DNA from: Sipunculus nudus
Taxonomy: Eukaryota > Annelida > Sipuncula > Golfingiida > Sipunculidae
Direction of reading: 5' to 3'
Assembly: GCA_026874595.1 (NCBI GenBank)
Contig: CM049322.1
Span: forward strand, 45,627,340 to 45,691,339
DNA: 64,000 nt
Position numbers and translations under genes: made by a program. The notes beneath the pieces are model-generated. The model was not told the DNA's origin. It searched no databases and saw only the letters and a list, made by a program, of their open reading frames with translations. Numbering within the stretch: the stretch's first letter is position 1; each line of letters starts with the position of its first letter. Positions 63,840 through 64,000 of the stretch are shown here, one piece after another.

Positions 63840-63955
63840 AGGTCAGTTACGTTAAGAAACAACACTCCTTTATCGTCATACATGTCGTAAACTGTCCCAT
63901 GCCATTCAACAGGGACCACCGTAAGTCTCTCTACAGTATACCATCGTCCAATGCA
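63840..63955 (-). CDS. Copy C exon 2: lipocalin GRWY exon
   Basis: 116 nt, [18 protein letters not shown] then [16 protein letters not shown], donor CCT|GTGAGT. Nearly identical to copy B and open. Confidence 0.75.
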
Positions 63956-64000
63956 CTAAAGTAGAAAAAAAACTATATATACTATCTCATCATAATCACA

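Larger units (their letters stand above)
57716..63955 (-). pseudogene. Truncated lipocalin-like copy C (exons 2-5 in window)
   Basis: Exons 2, 3, 4 and 5 match copy B in order and phase, within a duplicated block about 12.5-12.8 kb away from B. Exon 1 would lie beyond the right edge of the window. Nothing resembling exons 6-9 occurs between exon 5 (57716) and the start of copy B (53174); similarity to B stops at about 56457, inside the intron before exon 6. Exon 3 has an extra G on the plus strand (GGGG for GGG), shifting the frame. Only domain 1 could be encoded. Exon 5 ends in phase 1, so splicing on to B exon 2 (phase 0) would be out of frame. A partial pseudogene is the simplest reading; a one-domain gene is possible if the indel is an assembly error. 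Confidence 0.65.
56457..64000. repeat. Segmental duplication, right member (copy C)
   Basis: Matches 43667-51480 and probably continues past the window. It contains a private tandem duplication of about 432 bp (62879-63310 repeated at 63311-63741) and lacks parts of the foldback element present in B. Confidence 0.85.

Overview
This window is nuclear DNA from an animal. Genes are split by long introns with GT/AG borders, there are many (TA)n microsatellites and transposon remains, and no bacterial-style operons. The organism cannot be named from sequence alone; an invertebrate, perhaps a mollusc or other lophotrochozoan, is a weak inference from the repeat content.

The main content is a head-to-tail array on the minus strand of a secreted lipocalin-like gene family, which I assembled exon by exon from splice sites, codon phase and cross-copy similarity. 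Copy A (about 1237-17596) and copy B (about 40541-53174) each have nine visible coding exons: a signal-peptide exon, lipocalin domain 1 (three exons), a 27-nt linker exon, a short exon opening the second half, and lipocalin domain 2 (three exons). Both domains start with the lipocalin G-x-W signature (GRWY). Domain 2 carries the second signature, TDYTNY in B and TDLTNY in A. The two domains have the same intron-phase series, which points to an internal duplication. No stop-bearing last exon was found for either gene. Copy C (57716 to beyond 63955) is a truncated duplicate inside a segmental duplication of B (about 43667-51480 matches 56457-64000). Each copy carries one single-base frame break in or beside a homopolymer run, so either all three are decaying or the assembly has residual homopolymer errors.

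Between genes A and B (about 17.6-40.5 kb) lies transposon-rich DNA: a dispersed family (R2) present in three copies, a broken Ty3/gypsy-like retrotransposon (29532-32561) whose integrase precedes its reverse transcriptase, L1/Tx1-like LINE fragments, a satellite with an alternating 149/129-bp period built round a GGTGGCGCCACC palindrome (36.7-37.7 kb), and a 21-bp minisatellite at two sites. The gene introns hold putative MITEs, a roughly 3-kb foldback element (in B and C), dispersed family R1, a tRNA-like SINE fragment and many (TA)n tracts. I recognise no other host gene.
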